Below are positions 20,816 through 32,605 of a DNA stretch of 64,000 bases, one piece after another. The notes below the pieces were generated by a model. The model saw nothing but the letters and a program-made list of their open reading frames with translations. It was not told where the DNA came from and made no database searches. Positions within the stretch are counted from its first letter, which is position 1, and each line of letters starts with the position of its first letter. Origin of the DNA: Blepharisma stoltei (Eukaryota > Ciliophora > Heterotrichea > Heterotrichida > Blepharismidae); the NCBI GenBank assembly GCA_914767885.1, contig CAJZBQ010000023.1, positions 437,501-501,500 of the forward strand. The letters are read 5' to 3'. The position numbers and the translations under genes are program-made.

Positions 20816-21826
20816 ATGTCAACATCGAACGGATTTGAAGCAGATCTACCTATGTCTACAATAGAGTCTCAGCCATGTCTTGACTCGAGCTCGATTCCTC
20901 GAATTAGTGTCAGTTTAAGACCTGGCTCCTCGTGCGACTGCATAAAGCCTAACAAGTTAGACCTAACATCTGAAAGCTTCAGGAAATCGACCTCTACAGC
21001 TTCTTCAGAAAAACCTGTAGAAGATATGCTGTTTGCTAAACAAGCTGAGTACAAGGCAAAACTCAATTCTAAGATTTTAGAAAAAGAGTGGCAAGAAGGC
21101 TTCGAGCTTCGGGATAAGCCAAAAATTAACCCTACATCAAAGACCATTGCTGGAAAACGTGAAGTGAGGGAAAAAGTTATAGAGAAAAAAAATAAAGAAA
21201 AGACTGAGTATGATAGACGTCAATCTTTTAGAGCAATAAGCTCATTAGTTAGCTTAGAAAGTATAAAGAAATCGCTAGATTCAAGGATAAGCTTAATTCA
21301 TGAAGAGCCAGTTCCGAAAAAACAATACTCAAAGATGAGTGTTACAGAAAGAAACCAATATTGGCTTGAAGAAAAGCAAAAGAAAATAGAAAATCAAAGA
21401 AAAGAGACTGAGGAGCAAGAGCTGATGGGGTGCACTTTTCACCCAGAATTGACACCTAGGATTCAATTTGTGAGCGCTACAGATTCTACTATTGACCAAA
21501 AGTCGTCAGCTTCAGGGTATTCAAGGAACAGCTCCTATAAAAAGAAAAAAGCATCAAAGTCGATAAATTCCAATAAAGAAAGACCTCAAGTATGTGAGTC
21601 TCCAGTTTTGAAGTCGGCAATTCCTATGAGAATTCCTCCTCCAAACCCTATGTTTTCGCTATCATCTCAGCCTTGTAAAGCAAGCTCAAAAGGCGCTTCA
21701 ACTCCAATACTTTCACCATTCTATAGTCAATTGACTCCTTGCAATAAGAACTACAGATTCAGATCTGGGTGCAACTTGAAACCTTTCCTTACAAAGGCAA
21801 AACCTATGGTTGACTATACATTTTAA
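20816..21826 (+). CDS. Disordered, Ser/Lys-rich ciliate-type protein
   Basis: 336 residues, one frame, TAA end. Mostly disordered and basic. It carries ELMGCTFHPELTPRIQF near residues 200-216; the C-T-F-x-P-x-L motif is common in ciliate and apicomplexan cytoskeletal or flagellar proteins. No catalytic domain is visible. It shares about 210 bp of intergenic space, head to head, with the VHS-like gene. Confidence 0.7.
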   Translation: MSTSNGFEADLPMSTIESQPCLDSSSIPRISVSLRPGSSCDCIKPNKLDLTSESFRKSTSTASSEKPVEDMLFAKQAEYKAKLNSKILEKEWQEGFELRDKPKINPTSKTIAGKREVREKVIEKKNKEKTEYDRRQSFRAISSLVSLESIKKSLDSRISLIHEEPVPKKQYSKMSVTERNQYWLEEKQKKIENQRKETEEQELMGCTFHPELTPRIQFVSATDSTIDQKSSASGYSRNSSYKKKKASKSINSNKERPQVCESPVLKSAIPMRIPPPNPMFSLSSQPCKASSKGASTPILSPFYSQLTPCNKNYRFRSGCNLKPFLTKAKPMVDYTF

Positions 21827-21896
21827 ATGCGCTGATATATGTAAATATTTAATATATTATTAAAATTATCAGAAAATACATATTAAATTAATTTCT

Positions 21897-22703
21897 CACT
21901 CCCCTCCCCTTTAAATTGGAACTAAAAATTTTGTTCCAATTTAAAGGGGGGTTAAGAAAAATTTTTTTAAAAAAAAAAAATCATTATAAAATTTTTTATA
22001 AAAAACAATTTATATAAAATTTAAAAAAATAAATTTCAAAAATTTATCGAATTAGATTAATAAATTTGTTTAATAAAATGCTATTTACTCTTTATCCTTT
22101 AAAACAAAGCAAGATATAACTAAAATTTTATTATTAATTAATACGCCAATATTAATTGGTATCAAAACTATTTACACAAAAATTATTATTTTTATTGATA
22201 AAAAAAAATTAAAAAAAAAAAATTTTAGAAAATTTATCGATCAAAGTGCTAATTTTTGTTTAAATAAGATGTTATTTATACTCTATTCTTTAAAATAAAG
22301 CAAGAGATAAGTAAATTTTTGAATTTTTGTAAAGAATTCGTATTGGATTTATATCAAAGCTATTTATATAAAAAATAAAATTTTTTTTGAAATTTTTTAA
22401 AAAAAAAAAAAATTAAATTGTTTTTAAAAATTTACAATTAGGATAATAAATTTTTATTTAAATAAGATGCTCTTTATACTCTATTCTTTAAACAAGAGCA
22501 GGATATAACTAAATTTTTAATTTTAGTTAAGAAGAAACATTTAAATTATATCGAAACTTTTTACATAAAAATTATGATTTATATATATAAAATTTTTTTT
22601 TATTATAAAATTAAATTTTGTTCTAATTTAAAGGGGGGTTAATTTACCAAAAAAGTGGAAATTTTACCTATATTTTGTTCCAATTTAAAGGGGGGGGGGA
22701 AGT
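21897..22703. mobile_element. Large family B MITE (807 bp) with internal tandem repeats
   Basis: The ends CACTCCCCTCCCCTTTAAAT and TTTAAAGGGGGGGGGAAGTC are inverted. CA, not TA, is the shared boundary dinucleotide. Each end has an inner reversed copy (TTCCAATTTAAAGGGGGGTT). The interior holds three diverged copies of a roughly 170-bp unit, each with a CTTTA(T/A)(A/C)CTCT..AAAGCAAGATATAACTAA-like core. It is a reverse-complement relative of the element at 41778-42562. Confidence 0.8.
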
Positions 22704-22767
22704 CAGAAATTCCAAGGCATTCTTATTTATAACTAGCGTTGTTTTGTATTAAATTAAAATTATTTAC

Positions 22768-23141
22768 TAAATCCACACTCTGTGAGTGAACAAAAAAATT
22801 TTGTTCACTCACGGAGGGGGTTAATTTTTTTTTTAAAAAAGTTTATATATAAATTTTATAAAAAAATTTTTTTTTCGAAATTTAAAAAAATCCTTATTTG
22901 CAAAAATTGGAAAGCAAATATTAATTTAATTATAAAATATATATTTTAAAAAGTAATTTGTTAAAAATTAAACAGAATTAGCATTAGATTTCATTATGCT
23001 AATTATCACTTTTATATATATTTCTTTTTTCCATAACAAATTTTTCTATATTAAAAAAATTTTGTTCACTCACAGAGGGTGGGTTTTTGGGCAAAAAATA
23101 GCGATTTTTCTAATGTTTTGTTCACTCACGGACGAGGGGAG
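22768..23141. mobile_element. IES-like element, family A (374 bp)
   Basis: TA at 22768-22769 and 23142-23143. The left end is degraded (TAAATCCACACTCTGTGAG) and the right end is GTTCACTCACGGACGAGGGG. An inner hairpin GTGAGTGAACA..TGTTCACTCACGG follows the left end. Confidence 0.75.
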
Positions 23142-23201
23142 TAAAAGATTTGGCATTGACTGTGCAAATTAATCAAAAAACGCCAAAGATGAGTATATAT
23201 C

Positions 23202-26125
23202 TTAAGGAGCCTTAATATCATTAAAAGGAATAATACTGTTGTCAACTCCAAAGCTCAAAATACTTTCGTGCATAATTGCTTTAACTATGTCGCCATTTTT
23301 CCCTTTAGTATAAACAGAATGATCCTCGAAAATTTTAACTAGTTCTTCTTCTACCAAGCTTGAATCAGGAAGTCCTTTCATTAATGCTAAAAATTCTTCT
23401 AGTTCAAGCGAATTAGGGATTTCTCCTGTCGGTCAAAGAGCTTTAGATAATTTGTTTTTCAAGACTTGGTAATATTCTAATAAAAGTGATAAAAATTCGT
23501 CAGTATTCACTTTTTCTGTGTTTCTTTGAAGTACTCTGACAACCCTACCTGAGTATTTAGGCGATTCTTGAATCCTAATCATATTGATTCTATTTAAAAG
23601 CCCTTGAAATAGGACGGGAGATAATTTCTTTTCAAAAAATACTGATGCACAATGAATAGCCCTGTCATAGGGTGAAAAATGGTCAGGAGAAAAATCTTCA
23701 TTATAAATATAAGGACCTATATTGCAGCATTCCATAAACTCACAAGAATATAAATAAAAATTCCAATCTTCAACGGTAAAATTCCCTTCCAATCCCAAAA
23801 ATTTATAGAAATTTTTTATCCTTATAAACTTTTCGCTATACGAAATAGTTGCATGAACAACTTGTTTATATTTATTTTCAGCTACTGAGCGAAGCCCATA
23901 TCTATGTATAAGCATATCGTAAAGGACAATAGAAGCTTCATGGCTTTTATGGTCAGCACTTTCTCTAGAAAGCGATATTTTCTCTGCATACACCTGATTA
24001 ATAATTTTCATTAAGATCTTTATGCTCATTGACAGTTTAACTTTATTTTCTCTCAAAGAGTCCATAATTTTTGTCAATAATTTCTGCCCTGGGTGCGTTA
24101 AATGAATTTTTCGCTGAACTTGGCCTAATAAAAAAGCTTCAACAATTAATAGCTGTTTCGGGTTTACTTTAGGCATATATTTTGGAGCAGCTTTAGGTTT
24201 TACTGGCATCACATCATTAAGTTCTGGAAGGCTTTGTGTAAATGATCCTGAATTATCCTCTTGAAACTTCCTGCTAATTCTACGACTGCTAGAGTGGAAT
24301 TTTTCGCTGGTTTTTAAGGACATTTCTTTTATTTCGTCTTCGTCTGATTCCATTTTTTTCATCATATTTTTAAGAAAGATATTGTCTCCTGATAAATCAG
24401 TTTGCACATAAGCATCAAAAAATGTTTTAGGTGGTGCAAGCTTGATTCGGTCTCGAATGATTTTTGGCTGCGAGAGGGGCTTTTTGATGCTTTTTTCTAT
24501 GATAGGAGATAAATCCTTGGAGCGTGAACCTTCTTTTGATCTTACGCTGATAGGAGTTGTGGAATGGCTTTTTATTGGAGTTTGAATTCTATCTGTTTTT
24601 TGGGAGTACATTGAGTCCAGTTTTATTCTTAGCTTGTGGGCATATTTTTTTGCTTTGTCATTATTAATCAGGGCTTCTGCTGGCTTCTTTTTAATTAGGA
24701 CTTTTGATAGGACTTTTTTAAACTTCCCTATATTTTTTACAAGCTTCGCTGGCAAAGCTTCATCAATTTCCTGATGCTCATTTGTACTGCTATTATTGGC
24801 TGTATCTTCTCCTCCTTCACTATGGGTTTCTTGTTCTCTATGTTTCTCATTAATCCTATTTGCTATTTTTTTCTTTGCCTTAGCTTCATGTATAACAGTA
24901 TCTACAAGTTCGTCTTCAATCGCATTATAGACATCTTTGATAATATTTCTATCCTTTCTCAAAATTTTGGATGCTTTTTTGGTTGCATTTGTGACTTTTT
25001 TAACATCAAAATTATTAGTTTGAGAAGCAACTGAAGTAATAAGTGTAGCGTTATCAAGCTTGTCTATGTGCTTATCAAGCTTATTCAAATTTGTAACTAA
25101 AACTTCTTTTGTGAGGGTTTTTTTCTTTTCTGATGTATTTTTCCGAATGAACCTTTTTCTTATTTCAATATCATTTATAATAGAAATTTTTAAGTCTGCT
25201 TTGAATTCTGGGGCTTGCACTCCTCTGTCAATTCCAAAGGTACCCATATTTATAGCGTACAATCCGAAATTAAGTTTGGTATTTGGTATTTCTGATTTTC
25301 AATCAATAAAATTATGCCTTACAGGTGTGGCATCAGCAGCTACCTCTGCAATTTCTTCTGTTCAAGTTGACTTATTTTTTTTAGGAACAATAGCTATAAT
25401 TTCATCAGGCAAATCAATGCTTTCTACTCTTCCTGAGCTATGTCTTCTAAATAGCTGCTGAGCATGGAATTGGTCCTGCATATCAAAATATCCTGCCATA
25501 ATGACTGGTTTCATAGACTTAGGTCTTTTAATTCGAATTGTTTTTTCTAATTCATATTCAAGATCAATGTTTTCCGTCTGTGAACTTTCATCAAAAGCAT
25601 CAGGAACTGCAGAAACACACTTATCTTTTTGAAGAACAAATCTTCTAGATGACGACTCATTTATGCTTTCTCCAAGATCCGCACTTCTTTTTCTTATTTT
25701 TTCAATTTCCAGCTTCATTTCTTTTTTTTCGTTATTTAATTCATCAATATTTTTGTCCTTGCTTTTTATTGCTTTCAGTAATTCTTCATTTTTTGCTTGC
25801 TCTTTCTTTATTTCCTCTTCTCAATTTTTTTCAGCTCTTCCTATGAATTCTATGTGCTGCTCTTGCATTTCTTCAAGTTTTTTTAGACTTATGTCATCAG
25901 ATTTACTGTACAATTCTAGCTGCGAATTCCAGAGTTTTTCCATCAGTTGGCCTCTTTCAAGGCAGTGAACACTAACTTGGCGGATTATTTCTTTAAAACA
26001 AATTGTGTAAATTAATTGTGCGATAGAAACCCTTTGGTCGATTGGCTTGTCTGATTGGATTACTTGAGTATCAAGCATGCAATCAAGCCAATATCTGAGT
26101 AGTTCTACTTCTCTGCGGCTTATGG
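23202..26125 (-). CDS. Large protein with possible axonemal-dynein-light-chain-like segment
   Basis: One long frame of about 960 residues if TGA is Trp (for example NKSTWTEE, FIDWKSE, SKALWPTGE), ending in TAA 23202-23204. The N-terminal part (IAQLIYTICFKEIIRQVSVHCLERGQLM, split here as IYTICFKEIIRQ then VSVHCLERGQL) resembles the C-terminal helical motif of p28-type axonemal dynein light chains. A coiled coil, a basic disordered centre and a helical C-terminal domain with EF-hand-like spacing follow. The first ATG inside the conserved stretch is at 26078. Conserved-looking sequence (VELLRYWLDCM) continues further 5', so the true start is upstream, possibly beyond the element at about 26.25-26.70 kb. 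A flagellar or cortical role is a guess. Confidence 0.7.
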
Positions 26126-26249
26126 AGCATGAAAACCTAACCTCTAGATATCAACTACCTATTTTTGATAATAAAAAATATAGGAAATATTGCAATAATT
26201 CCTTTTAAGTTATTAAAACGTGATTTATAGCATATTTACTCCAACATTA

Positions 26250-26700
26250 AATACTTTTTTTTATATCCTGGAATGATAGAAGAGAAATAATATTTTGACA
26301 CCGATGGAAATTGAACTCCGAAGCACAATTCTTATGGAGCATTTCGTGAAGATAAAAATAGGGCTTCTGCAGCTTGTTGAAGTAGGCCTTCGAGTCTGGG
26401 ATGCCTTGCCGAAGAGATAGTTTTATTTCTCCCCGAGGTTTTCCTGTCCCTGCCAAATGGCTTGACCGATTTTACCGAACACATAGTTCTGTCTTATTGG
26501 GACCATTGGAGTACTATCCAGGCTGTGGCTCTAACATAGAGAGCTAATCCCTTGGAGGTGGTTCATGCCAGAAATCAAAAATGGAATCATTTCATTTCTC
26601 TATTTCGTACTATAGATACTGGATTTTATAGCTGAGACAAGCCAAAGGCTAGCTGTTTACTCTGACTATGGCTCGCTTAATTTGTAGCTTAAGTTAGTAT
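26250..26700 (+). mobile_element. Retroposon-like GC-richer element (E7)
   Basis: A stretch of clearly higher GC than the flanks. The block CTCCCCGAGGTTTTCCTGTC is shared with the element at 32820-33229 (there TCTCCCCGAAGGTTTTCC on the minus strand), and both go on to an ACATAGT..TATTGGGACC-like segment, so the two are one subfamily. I could not fix the ends or a target duplication. It lies just upstream of the gene ending at 23202 and may separate it from its start. Confidence 0.55.
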
Positions 26701-27333
26701 ATTACAAAATTTTTACACGGTAAAAAAATTAGACTAATATAAATAAGAGAGTTAACAAAGAAATACGCTGGATTTTGCTTTTTTCCATATTAAAAGCATG
26801 AATCCTGCCGAATTCTGCTTGAAAACAAATAAACACAAATATATAAATTCAAATATAATTATCAATCATAGACACATCATATTATATAATGGATTGCGCT
26901 AAATCAACGCGTTTTAAAAGATATAATCTATTTATCTAGCTTGTTTTGCATATAAAGCATATTATCTTTTATAAATTTAATACAATTTTAAGTTCAAGTT
27001 TAAAATTACTCTTGCAATTCCGTTCTCAGTGGTCTCAACTTGGACTGATAGCTCTAAGTAGCGGTAAGTAAGGTCATCCTTCCGTTAAACCTGTTTCCAT
27101 CCTCAAACCTCTTGGACTTCTCTATCCACACCAACCTCAGTGTAGATCATTTTTCTTTGAGCGGAGACTCTCAAGAAATCTTCCTCTCACTGAGCTCGGC
27201 TATAATACCTATCATAACCCTAACCTCAATTTTAAATTTATCATTTAATACTAAAATATCCTCTATAGATTTGTATATACTAGAGATATTAAATAAGTAT
27301 CTGTAAATGTATAATAAATCATGTTTTAATAGA
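26701..27333. other. Intergenic; contains an unexplained GC-richer block at about 27005-27215
   Basis: AT-rich except for 27005-27215, which has near-normal base composition and no ORF worth calling. It does not show the ATGG start or TTAATC end of the retroposons, so I leave it unassigned; a non-coding RNA or an old element are both possible. Confidence 0.4.
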
Positions 27334-27693
27334 TTAGAAGCGAAAACAGTCAATATCTCTTATATTTCGTATTATCAAGACTAGGTAGTTTGGCATTGAG
27401 GATTGGGGATGGGTTTCATACTTGACTAGGCGGCTTGAAGGTGCTCCGAGATCAAGCTCTCCTCGGTTTTTGGTTGGCCGGTCTGTTTGTAGAGGTCTAT
27501 CTTCGAGTTTAGATTGAGAATGAGATCGGCTATGGACTTTAGGAGAACCTGGAGGATTTTCATGGATTTGAGCGACTTTGTTGAATAGCCAGTCTGATTG
27601 TGCTTTATAATAATACAAGCTTTCTTTAATAAAAAATTCTTTTCTTTTCTTTTGATTTTTTGAAAGCTTCTTTTTTGCTTCTTCAATTTCACT
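27334..27693 (-). CDS. Hypothetical protein, basic C-terminal region
   Basis: The frame reading SEIEEAKKKLSKNQKRKEFF into SDWLFNKVAQIHENPPGSP and a Ser/Arg/Lys-rich tail looks like real protein composition. It opens after a TAA near 27715, and its start is unclear: the only nearby ATG (27719) is in another frame and would need an unseen intron. It ends in TAA at 27334. No family recognised. Confidence 0.4.
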   Translation of the reverse strand, partial: SEIEEAKKKLSKNQKKRKEFFIKESLYYYKAQSDWLFNKVAQIHENPPGSPKVHSRSHSQSKLEDRPLQTDRPTKNRGELDLGAPSSRLVKYETHPQSSMPNYLVLIIRNIRDIDCFRF

Positions 27694-27876
27694 GAAAAAG
27701 TGGTTTGATTTATATACATTTTATACTTTCTTATTAAAAAATCGATAGCTTTTTAACAGTAAAAGCAACATAAAATCATTCATTTCCTCAATTTTAGTTT
27801 ATTTTTATTTATTGGGGCAGCTTCCTAGAAGGCGGAAGCAATTTAACGCAATTCTCTAGTTTATTTTTGAGAGTCA

Positions 27877-28287
27877 CTAAAAAGTGCTATTAAAAGTTTT
27901 GCCTTGCTTTGCTTTTACTTTTTCTGCTTCCTTTTCAAGATCACTCAAATTTGTAGGCAATGGTAGTTTTATTTCTGATTCTTTTCCGGATATTATTTGT
28001 TTCAATTGATTTTCATTGATATCATTTCTTCCTTTGATTTCTTTTAGCGTTTCAAGTCTGTAAGAAACATCTCGGAGATTTATTTGTTGCGTTTCATCAG
28101 TTTTTAATGGGGTTAATTTAGATGAGCTTGATCTTTTATGAATATCAGGCAGGGTAGAGTTACTTGCAGATTTTTTCGGTCTTGATGTATGTGATGGCGA
28201 AGCTGGTGCTGAGCCTTTATCTTCAATAAATTTAAGCCTTTCTCTCAAGGTATAAAGAGGGATATTAAGTTTCAATTGTTTTTCCAT
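27877..28287 (-). CDS. Hypothetical disordered protein
   Basis: 136 residues from ATG 28287 (MEKQLKLNIPLYTLRERLKF) to TAG. After a short amphipathic start there is a Ser/Pro/Lys-rich region and a Lys/Glu-rich helical end. No motif recognised. The frame is intact without TGA. Confidence 0.55.
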   Translation of the reverse strand: MEKQLKLNIPLYTLRERLKFIEDKGSAPASPSHTSRPKKSASNSTLPDIHKRSSSSKLTPLKTDETQQINLRDVSYRLETLKEIKGRNDINENQLKQIISGKESEIKLPLPTNLSDLEKEAEKVKAKQGKTFNSTF

Positions 28288-28699
28288 AATAAATTATTAA
28301 TCTTATATAAATTAAAACAGAAATTTGTTCGGAGTCTTATTAGTAATTTGATTCTAATAAAATACAATATTAAATTAAAAAATAATTAGAAATAATATTT
28401 TAATGTGTTTGAAATTTAAATTATTATTTTTATAACTCCTCGCCATCATCAATCAAACAAAATAATTGAAGATTTCCTAGAAATTGGGAGAAATTAATTA
28501 ACTCCCATCCTTAAAAGGATCTCTTTTGAAGCCAATGATGAAAAAAATTCACGCCTCAAATATAACGATTATACTTGATAATAGTGAATCTTAGAGGTTA
28601 TACCATACAATTGCTCCTAGCAATCTAATACGATTTCTAGAACTTTCTAATATATTGCATAATTTGTATGCTTTGTATCTTGTGTCTAACACATAAACA
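28288..28699. other. Intergenic with decayed family C ends
   Basis: CTCCTCGCCATCATCAATC near 28437 and ACTCCCATCCTTAAAAGGA near 28501 resemble decayed family C termini. No gene seen. Confidence 0.4.
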
Positions 28700-28705
28700 T
28701 AATTA

Positions 28706-29215
28706 AAATAAGGTGTCTCAGTCAGGGTATGACCTCCTGGCCATGCAGCTTTGGGCACATATTTTAATTATATCCAACAAGACTTTGCTGTTCAGGAAAT
28801 GAATATCAATACTAGGTAAGCAATTCTGCAAGGAGGCAGAGCCTAGCCCAAGTTCGAATTCCAGGGGTGATTTTTACCTCGTGGGGAAGGAAGACAAGGC
28901 AGTTATAAAGGGGAAGCCCAGTAAAGCCTACTAGGTCTATCGGGTAACTCCCTAGCGTGAAACTGGGCATTACATCCAGGCTACGTGTTTTTCTTTTTGC
29001 CGACAGTCGGCAAGAAATTCCATTTTTTGGATTTTCCATGCAGGCAACTCACGTTACAAAGGCAGTTGCTAATCCATGAGCCGTCAAAGCCAGCAACACT
29101 CGCTTCATGCGTGTCCTGGAGATCAAGGCAGGTAGCCCCAGAGGCCTGCGGGCCCGATGCATGGAAGAGTGAGCGGAAGGTCTGGGCGTGCCAACCCCGT
29201 AGGGGACGTTAAACG
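28706..29215 (+). mobile_element. Retroposon-like element (E3), about 510 bp
   Basis: It shares the core CGGGTAACTCCCTAGCGTGA and the hairpin AGAAATTCC..GGATTTTCC with the elements at 6.6 and 31.4 kb. GTTCGAATTCC near 28853 matches a pol III B-box consensus. The 3' end is AT-rich (GACGTTAAACGCATAAATTT). A possible 7-bp duplication, TAATTAA, lies at the edges but is low in information, so the ends are approximate. Confidence 0.7.
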
Positions 29216-29328
29216 CATAAATTTATGTAATTAAGTAAGTCTAAGATATAAACGGTTTTATATGCACAAGAAATTACTACTAAAAATTTCTATGGAAGAG
29301 TAAAATTTAAAAATAATTAAATTTTTAA

Positions 29329-29394
29329 ACCTCCATCCTTGGTCGAGCATGACAATCAGTTTGATTAAGGATGGAGAGTAGGTGGAAAATAGCA
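29329..29394. repeat. Short family C inverted repeat
   Basis: CCTCCATCCTTGGTCGAG pairs with TTGATTAAGGATGGAGAG followed by TA. It looks like a minimal or internally deleted family C element in the 5' region of the next gene. Confidence 0.6.
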
Positions 29395-29515
29395 ATCGTT
29401 CTTACTGTTTTCAATTTTTTAAAGTTATTTTTAATTTAAAATATTTTATAATTAAATACCCTATTTATAAAAAAAGCACAGTTAACAATTTTGGGGCTTT
29501 TTATAATATTTAATA

Positions 29516-30361
29516 ATGCAGGAGGTGCTAAAGGAGATCAGACATTTAGTAACATTTACCCATCCAAATCTAATGACATTCAACAAGTCAATAAACGTTC
29601 CAGCTATATCTAGACAAGAAATTTATAATGAGCCTGCAAAAGCCCCAATGCCTGCAATTCAGCCAAAGCCTATAAAAAAATCTGGAGTTGCCGTAACTTT
29701 TCCAGACCCTAAACCAGCTAAACTTGAAAAAAGAAAAGAGCACAAGCCAAAACCAAAGCCAAAGTCACCTATAGACGAACCTATGCCAGTTTTCCCAGTT
29801 AAACGCCAAAGAGCCGAAATTCTCACAATTGATGAATCTCCCAAAGAAATAAAAAAGTGCCCCCTTTGTGAATGAAGATTTCCCAAAGATTTCTCAGAAG
29901 TCGAAATGAATAAACACGTAAATGCATGTGTGGATGGAAATGGGGTAGAAGATATTAAAGAGTATCACGACTCGATGAGAGCTATAAAAAAACTTAAAAA
30001 AAGAGATGAGCGACAGGAAACTCAAGAAATTGCCAGTCCAGCTATTCCTGAAATTAAAAGGCCAATTATTGAAATTCCGACTATTAGAAAAACTAACGAC
30101 AGTGACTCTTCGGATGATGAAAAAAATAAAATTCAGAATTGTCCTTACTGCAAGCTCTTTATTGGAAAGCGGAGCAATGATTTTATTGAATGACATATAA
30201 AAGAATGTGCAGAAGATAAATTTGATATGTATGAAGAAGACAAAAAACTTTATGATGAGCTAGGGAATATCCCTAAAATGTCGAAATCTGATATTATGGC
30301 TAAGTCTGAGTACACTAGTTTGAGGATGTTCAAAAGGAAGATAAGAAAGAATTTTAATTAA
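29516..30361 (+). CDS. Protein with two C2HC/UBZ-like zinc fingers
   Basis: 281 residues, TAA end. After a Pro/Lys-rich region come two similar fingers: CPLCEWRFP..MNKHVNAC (about residues 116-141) and CPYCKLFIG..EWHIKEC (about 206-229). The spacing CxxC..HxxxC is that of UBZ4/Rad18-type or C2HC fingers. Each finger contains a TGA that must be Trp (CEWRFP, IEWHIK), at the same relative importance in the fold. Basic stretches near the end suggest a nuclear protein. Ubiquitin binding is only a possibility. Confidence 0.75.
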
Positions 30362-31251
30362 AGGATTTGGTTTCATATATAAATATTCTAATTTAAAAAT
30401 TTAGAATAAAATTAACAAGCTATTTGCCTGCTCCCAGAGAAATAAACTTTGAAATATGATTTGCAAAAACAAATTGCATTTATTTTGGGTTGTTTTTATG
30501 GATTCTATCAGACACTTTTAAAATTTTCTTATTTATAGCAGTTATAAATACTAATTTTTGGTCATATATTGATTAATTTTGCCCTATGTAGATTTAATTA
30601 TTTAAATTACTTATTAGGGCATATTTACCCTTTGCACTGCAATCTGCACTCAAGCCTTATTATTATACGAAGCTCTTACTCTTCCCGTTTAAATTCGAAA
30701 AAAAATCGGTAAAATTTTTCATTTTTTGGGGTATTTTAACCCACCCTTAAATTGGAACAAATTTTTTTTCAATATGAAAATTTTATGAAGTAATAATTTT
30801 TATTGAACTAATTTAATGAGAAGTGCTATTTAAACAGTTTTAAATTGAATCGATTAATTTTTTCAATTAAATCTTATAAAAAAAAAATTTTTTTACGGAG
30901 AAAAATTGAATATAATTTTTTTATAAAAGATAATTGACTCCCTTTAAATTGGAACTTTTTTTTTTTTTCGTTTTAAAGGGCGGGAGAGAGAAAGCCTTTT
31001 TTTTGTGTTTCGATTATACAAAATTAAGGGTACTGCGGTACTTTGTGCGAAGCTTGGTATAAAGCAGGCCCAGACTGTCACTTCAGTTTTATCCTCTAGA
31101 GTAGGAATTTGGGCCCTCTACCCCTGAATTTAAAGTGATATAAGTCTCCGCAATAGTTGATGAAGTTACTATTTTGATGACACCATCTGAAAAAATATCA
31201 GACTAAATAAGTTAATATTTATATAATCCACTATTAAATATAAAATACTAA
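30362..31251. other. Intergenic: decayed family B element and a GC-richer block
   Basis: A family B element (30677 to about 30990) lies here. 31035-31170 is less AT-rich (GGTACTGCGGTACTTTGTGC, GAATTTGGGCCCTCTACCCC) and might be an RNA gene or an old retroposon piece, but I could not match it to a known RNA. Confidence 0.45.
30677..30990. mobile_element. Decayed family B element (about 314 bp)
   Basis: The left end is TACTCTTCCCGTTTAAATTC, with an inner reversed CCACCCTTAAATTGGAAC near 30741. The right end is TTTTAAAGGGCGGGAGAGAG with no TA. It carries the family layout but is clearly degraded. Confidence 0.65.
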
Positions 31252-32337
31252 TTAAAACAGAATACAAGACTTGCAACTTATACTAATCTCATCTTCTTCA
31301 AGCCTTGTTTGTTCTCTATCGCCTACATTCTCTTTCAATTTATTTATTAAGTCTTTAATCTCCATATTTTCAGTCTCTTTTTGCTTTATTTCTGACTCTC
31401 CAATAAATAAAATATGGGGTCTTCGTCTGGGCATGGCCTCCGGCCATGCATACTCGACTTATATTTTATTTATATCCGGTAAGGTTTTACTACTTCAGAA
31501 ATGGACGGCAATGCTAAGTAAGCAATTCTGGTTGTGTTCAGAGCCTAGCCAAGTCTAAATTCAGAGGTGTTTTTTTTCCTCGTGGGGAAGATGAGCACGG
31601 AGGTTGGAAAGGGGAAGCCCAGCAGAGTCCACACAACCAATCGGGCAACTCCCTAGCGTGAAACTGGGCGTTACGTCCCAGGCTTTCGAGTTCTATCTTC
31701 TACCGACAGTCGATCAGAAAGTCCATTTTTTTTTTTATGGACTTTCGGAAAGACAACCCACGTTGGTGCGAATCCCTTGTTTGAGGCAACAAGGAGAGTG
31801 TCCGCCGAGGCCTCACCATAGGCGATGAGCGTGAAGGGGTGCAAATCCCGGCCCTGCAAGTGCGAACGGCTAATCTTAATCTTAATCTTCTGACTCTCCA
31901 AAAACAATTCTTCGATTCATTTCATCGATTTCTTTTTTCAACTCTTTTATCTGTTCATTCAAGTGTACTCCAATTTCTCGATTTGCCTTAATTGAACTAA
32001 TATCTGATTCGGTGTATTCAGGCTTTGAACTTACATTTTTAGCATCTAACAATTCGCATGCATTGTCTAATTGTTCTCTCATTTGAATTAAATCTCTTTT
32101 TGTTTTGCTAGTTTCTTGCAAAACCTCACTAGCACTTCTCTTCATATAAAACAGTTCTTTTTGGTAGCTTGCTGCTTCAGTTTCGGCTCTGATATTACCT
32201 TTTAAGTACTCATTTTGTGTTGAACGAAAATTTTTTAATTGCTGTCTTATTCTATTTAATTAATATTTCTTTAGCTTAATATTGATAGCCTTTCAATGAT
32301 ATAACCCTGAAATATTTTTTAGATCATTATTGGCCAT
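31252..32337 (-). CDS. Coiled-coil protein interrupted by a retroposon
   Basis: ATG 32337 gives MANNDLKNISGLYHWKAINI (TGA-Trp). The frame runs through a Lys/Glu coiled coil to CKSCILF and TAA 31252-31254. Element 31404-31887 splits it; removing it with one 14-bp duplication gives IVFGESEIKQKETENMEIKD and about 195 codons. One in-frame TAA remains near residue 26 (KLKKY then LNRIRQQ), with no 15-nt intron around it, so this is either a mutation, an assembly error, or a later true start. The C-terminal CKSC could be lipidated. The family is unknown. Confidence 0.65.
31404..31887 (+). mobile_element. Retroposon-like element (E4), 484 bp, in a coding exon
   Basis: A perfect 14-bp duplication, TTCTGACTCTCCAA, flanks it (31390-31403 and 31888-31901). 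It starts TAAATAAAATATGGGGTC and ends TAATCTTAATCTTAATCTT. It shares the core CGGGCAACTCCCTAGCGTGA with E1 and E3 and has the AGAAAGTCC..GGACTTTC hairpin. No protein seen. Removal restores the coiled-coil gene in frame. Confidence 0.9.
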
Positions 32338-32605
32338 CCATTTTAAATTTTCAAAATTAATTTGTACTTGTCAGTTTTTTTGAAAAGTAAAAACGAAAAT
32401 GACAGGTCTCCATTTATGGTTTTTAGGTACCTAATCAGATTTATACTGTATAAGGCAGGTGCCCTGTACCATATTTTTTTCTGGTCGGTTTTCTGCTGGG
32501 ATATATAGATCTATTAAGGTGTGCATGAGCTTTGACCATATTTCTAGACTCTGAGTTAAAAATATACTACTATTTTGAGGATATATACCATAATTTATAA
32601 ATTAA

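Larger units (their letters stand above)
21827..23201. other. Intergenic region filled by two MITE-like elements
   Basis: Contains the 807-bp family B element (21897-22703) and a 374-bp family A element (22768-23141). The short remaining pieces hold no gene. Confidence 0.7.

Noticed and set aside
27180-27240. CCCTAACC-like string near 27218 as a telomere or breakage signal
   Set aside because: Only one unit is present, with no repeat array, so it is most likely chance.
31604-31828. ORF inside the E4 retroposon
   Set aside because: Low complexity, not kept in E1 or E3 at the same place, and no retrotransposon protein motif.
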